Positions 40,962 to 42,866 of a stretch of DNA of 42,866 nt are shown in pieces. The notes under the pieces were generated by a model that saw only the letters and a program-made list of their open reading frames with translations, ran no database searches and was not told where the DNA came from. The translations under genes were made by a program, and so were the position numbers. Position 1 is the first letter of the stretch; the number at the start of each line of letters is the position of its first letter. Source of the stretch: JAFGOG01 sp034429215 (lineage in GTDB: Bacteria > Chloroflexota > Anaerolineae > JAAYZQ01); assembly GCA_034429215.1 (NCBI GenBank), contig DAOUGI010000013.1, positions 1 to 42,866 on the forward strand. Direction: 5' to 3'.

Positions 40962-42518
40962 CTAGGGCTTGGACTTGGGCGCGCTGAGCTGCTGGATGGC
41001 CGCCGACTTGGGCCCGAAGAGCTGCGTCGAGCCATAGACGTCCACGGCTTCCAGCCAGTAATAGTAGGTCCGGCCGGCCCTGACCGCCCGGTCCATAAAG
41101 CTATAAGTATAGCCGATCGGGCTGCCCGGCCCCTGGCTGGGGATCAGGTCGGCATTGAGCTTGATCTGCCGGCCGGTGGGCGACTCGGCGCGGTACAGGT
41201 TAAAGCCGAGGTTGTTGACCTCGGTGAGTGTCTCCCAATCGAGCCGGATGGTCCCGGTCCACGCCTGCGGGGTGGCGGTGAAGGAGGCCAGCTCGACGGC
41301 GGTGGGGCCCAAGTCCCAGCGATAATCCTCAATCTCGCCATCGCGGACATTGGTATCGGCATTGGTCGGGCTGTCGCAGTCGGCGCTGCCCCAGCAGACC
41401 CGGAAGCGGGCATAGTACGAGATATTACTAAACCCGGCGGGAACGACGAAAGAATAAGCGTTCTGTGAGTAGGCCCCGTACACAGTCGCGTTGACGACCT
41501 GCTCCCCCAGATCAAAGCTGTTGTTGCGACTCCAGTCGATCCAGCCGGATAAGTGACAGCCAGCCGTGGTGCATCCCGAGACTGTGATAAGCAGGCTTTC
41601 GGTGTCTCCCGCTGTCCATGGCAAGCCTAAAGGTATTACCCCGTCCTCGTCGTCGGGTGTAGCTTGATCGACGTCGTCGCCGTCTGCCATGAGGTTCGCA
41701 TGGTAGGTCGTCTCGGCATCAACGTTGTCCCCCAGTCTCAGGCCTCGGGGAATATGATTCGCACTCAGTACATTTGTTCCGTAGGCAATCGGCAGATCGC
41801 CGTACTCGCGGACGCTGGTGGCTTCGATAAGGTCGATCATCACGTCAGCACCGGCTGTGACCCTGCCATCCAGGATCATGACCACCGCGCCTACGTTCGC
41901 AAAGTCGGCCCCTCCCCCTCCTCCAGTCGTGAAACCAGGGACGCTACCGATGGTGTTGAAGGGGAAAAACACATCCATCCGCTCGCCGGGGTTCAGCGCC
42001 GGCAGAGATAACGTGGACTGTGACCAGTTCGCCCCACTATGCACCTGGAAGGTCAGATCGGCTTTCAGGTCCCCCCAGGTTATCCTCGCCATGATACCGT
42101 CGTTCGTGCCCGCGTCGGTCAGGCTAACGGAGCCGAGACCGGACGGGTTGAGTACTGGCGGACTCCCGTGGAAGGGGTCGGACTCTTGACCATCCCAGGT
42201 GATGGTACCTATGCTCTTCATGGTTGGGTCTGCACTGTAGGAGAACAAACCGTCGCCGCCGGTGTTCGTCCGAAGATTCACGTTAAGGTCGTTGCCCTCT
42301 GTCCACTGGAGTTGGACATCACGCTCTCCACCTAGAGCTTCAGTGGTGTCGACGATGCTCCAGGCAGTAGGGGCAAGCCTATTGACCACTATTGCTTGCC
42401 CCCCCGCGTTGAAAGAGTCGATTTTGACCGTGGCAGCGTAGGCGATACCCACTGCCACGAGGGTCAAGAGGATCACACCTGTCACAACCATTTTCGTACG
42501 CATATTAGCTCCTTTCAT
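40962..42518 (-). CDS. Secreted GEVED-domain surface protein
   Basis: A 518-residue exported protein. The signal peptide (MVVTGVILLTLVAVGIAYA) is followed by a beta-rich region (about 30-210), a GEVED domain (about 250-400; SGWIDWSRNNSFDLGEQV, ending RDGEIEDYRW) and a C-terminal fibronectin-like domain (TAVELASFTATP; IRLDWETLTEVNNLGFNLYR) often seen at the ends of Chloroflexota surface proteins. Four cysteines lie in the GEVED region. Two starts are well supported: ATG 42518 after AGGGAGG (6 bases) and ATG 42503 after AAAGGAG (5 bases), in the same frame. The longer is given. The function is probably structural or adhesive; no catalytic motif is seen. Confidence 0.88.
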   Translation of the reverse strand: MKGANMRTKMVVTGVILLTLVAVGIAYAATVKIDSFNAGGQAIVVNRLAPTAWSIVDTTEALGGERDVQLQWTEGNDLNVNLRTNTGGDGLFSYSADPTMKSIGTITWDGQESDPFHGSPPVLNPSGLGSVSLTDAGTNDGIMARITWGDLKADLTFQVHSGANWSQSTLSLPALNPGERMDVFFPFNTIGSVPGFTTGGGGGADFANVGAVVMILDGRVTAGADVMIDLIEATSVREYGDLPIAYGTNVLSANHIPRGLRLGDNVDAETTYHANLMADGDDVDQATPDDEDGVIPLGLPWTAGDTESLLITVSGCTTAGCHLSGWIDWSRNNSFDLGEQVVNATVYGAYSQNAYSFVVPAGFSNISYYARFRVCWGSADCDSPTNADTNVRDGEIEDYRWDLGPTAVELASFTATPQAWTGTIRLDWETLTEVNNLGFNLYRAESPTGRQIKLNADLIPSQGPGSPIGYTYSFMDRAVRAGRTYYYWLEAVDVYGSTQLFGPKSAAIQQLSAPKSKP

Positions 42519-42606
42519 GATAAACCTCCCTGTGTTACGCACCAGATTGATGCCCATCTCACCGAGCATCTTGGTGTTCCTGCCGGCTCCTCCTTTCGCG
42601 CCGTGC

Positions 42607-42635
42607 ATTATCTACCCGGAATTGTGAATTGTCAA
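42607..42635 (-). promoter_or_regulatory. Strong promoter of the GEVED protein gene
   Basis: On the minus strand a perfect TTGACA (42630-42635) and GATAAT (42607-42612) are spaced by 17 bases. Transcription would start near 42600, giving a leader of about 80 bases, which contrasts with the leaderless genes nearby. Confidence 0.85.
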
Positions 42636-42718
42636 GCCAGCGGCAGAGCCAACCGAGGCTATTGCCAAGCCGGCTACCGGGCCAATCGCGGGCCTTGGCC
42701 TGGGGCTTGGCATCGAAT

Positions 42719-42760
42719 AAAAAAAGGGTTGTTGGGCAGCCACAGGCTGCCCAACAACCC
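42719..42760 (-). terminator. Intrinsic terminator of the gene at the right edge
   Basis: A perfect 16-base stem (42726-42741 with 42745-42760) around a 3-base loop. On the minus strand it is followed by seven Ts. It ends transcription of the gene whose stop codon is at 42781-42783. Confidence 0.95.
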
Positions 42761-42780
42761 CCGTACCCTATTGTGGATCG

Positions 42781-42866
42781 CTACTTGACCACGGAGGGCA
42801 GGTAGATTGAGAAGGGCGCATCCGGCCGGATAAAGGCCGTGGCCGGTCCATAGCGCGTCGCTGCGC
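42781..42866 (-). CDS. 3' end of a secreted protein (partial)
   Basis: The minus strand is open from the right edge to a TAG at 42781-42783 and encodes a C terminus ending RPDAPFSIYLPSVVK. A strong terminator lies 20 bases beyond the stop, which supports a real gene. From memory, many exported Chloroflexota proteins end in a similar YLPxVxK/R segment, so a secreted product is likely. Only 27 complete codons are visible and no family can be named. Confidence 0.7.
   Translation of the reverse strand, partial: AATRYGPATAFIRPDAPFSIYLPSVVK

Overview
The window is one contiguous stretch of high-GC bacterial chromosome (no plasmid or phage backbone visible). Several signs point to a member of the Chloroflexota, probably an Anaerolineae- or Caldilineae-like lineage. 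They are: large membrane glycosyltransferase-like proteins with C-terminal beta-sandwich tails; a zinc-ribbon protein carrying many E-[IL]-P-x-W-L motifs; a RarA/MgsA ATPase fused to a methyltransferase; a GEVED surface protein; a MutL-type ASKHA protein without a mutase; and a secreted protein ending in YLPSVVK. This assignment is inference from gene content.

Layout. 1-1733: a large serine recombinase. 1.8-5.0 kb: a sensor kinase, a receiver protein and a SAM-dependent methyltransferase, tightly coupled behind a clear sigma70-type promoter. 5.2-9.3 kb: central metabolism and RNA turnover genes (YvcK, CBS protein, GAPDH, a 30-codon remnant of pgk, beta-CASP metallo-beta-lactamase RNase). 9.3-17.1 kb: a seven-gene operon of mostly undescribed membrane proteins around a MutL-family ATPase and a barrel-sandwich protein; this is the best candidate for an undescribed system. 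17.2-19.0 kb: a lipoprotein and an ATPase with an OmpR-like DNA-binding tail. 19.1-24.9 kb: PspA, two solute-binding-like proteins (one fused to a vWA domain), a membrane coiled-coil protein and a LivJ-type lipoprotein, closed by a terminator.

25-29.8 kb (minus): two large polytopic glycosyltransferase-like proteins. 29.9-32.9 kb: a CruF-type carotenoid protein, prfA and prmC. 32.9-35.6 kb (minus): a sugar-nucleotide epimerase, a PIG-L deacetylase and an archaeal-type methyltransferase. 35.9-38.4 kb: divergent GNAT and membrane/spermidine-synthase-like genes. 38.4-40.9 kb: tandem repeats and the RarA fusion. 41-42.9 kb (minus): a secreted GEVED protein and the 3' end of another exported protein.

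Two genome-level patterns stand out. First, promoters are unusually legible, and at least five place the predicted transcription start at or within a few bases of the start codon (leaderless mRNAs). Second, short palindromic repeats of two families are scattered between genes and also lie in frame inside genes (rarA twice, GNAT once), resembling the protein-coding palindromic elements known from Rickettsia.
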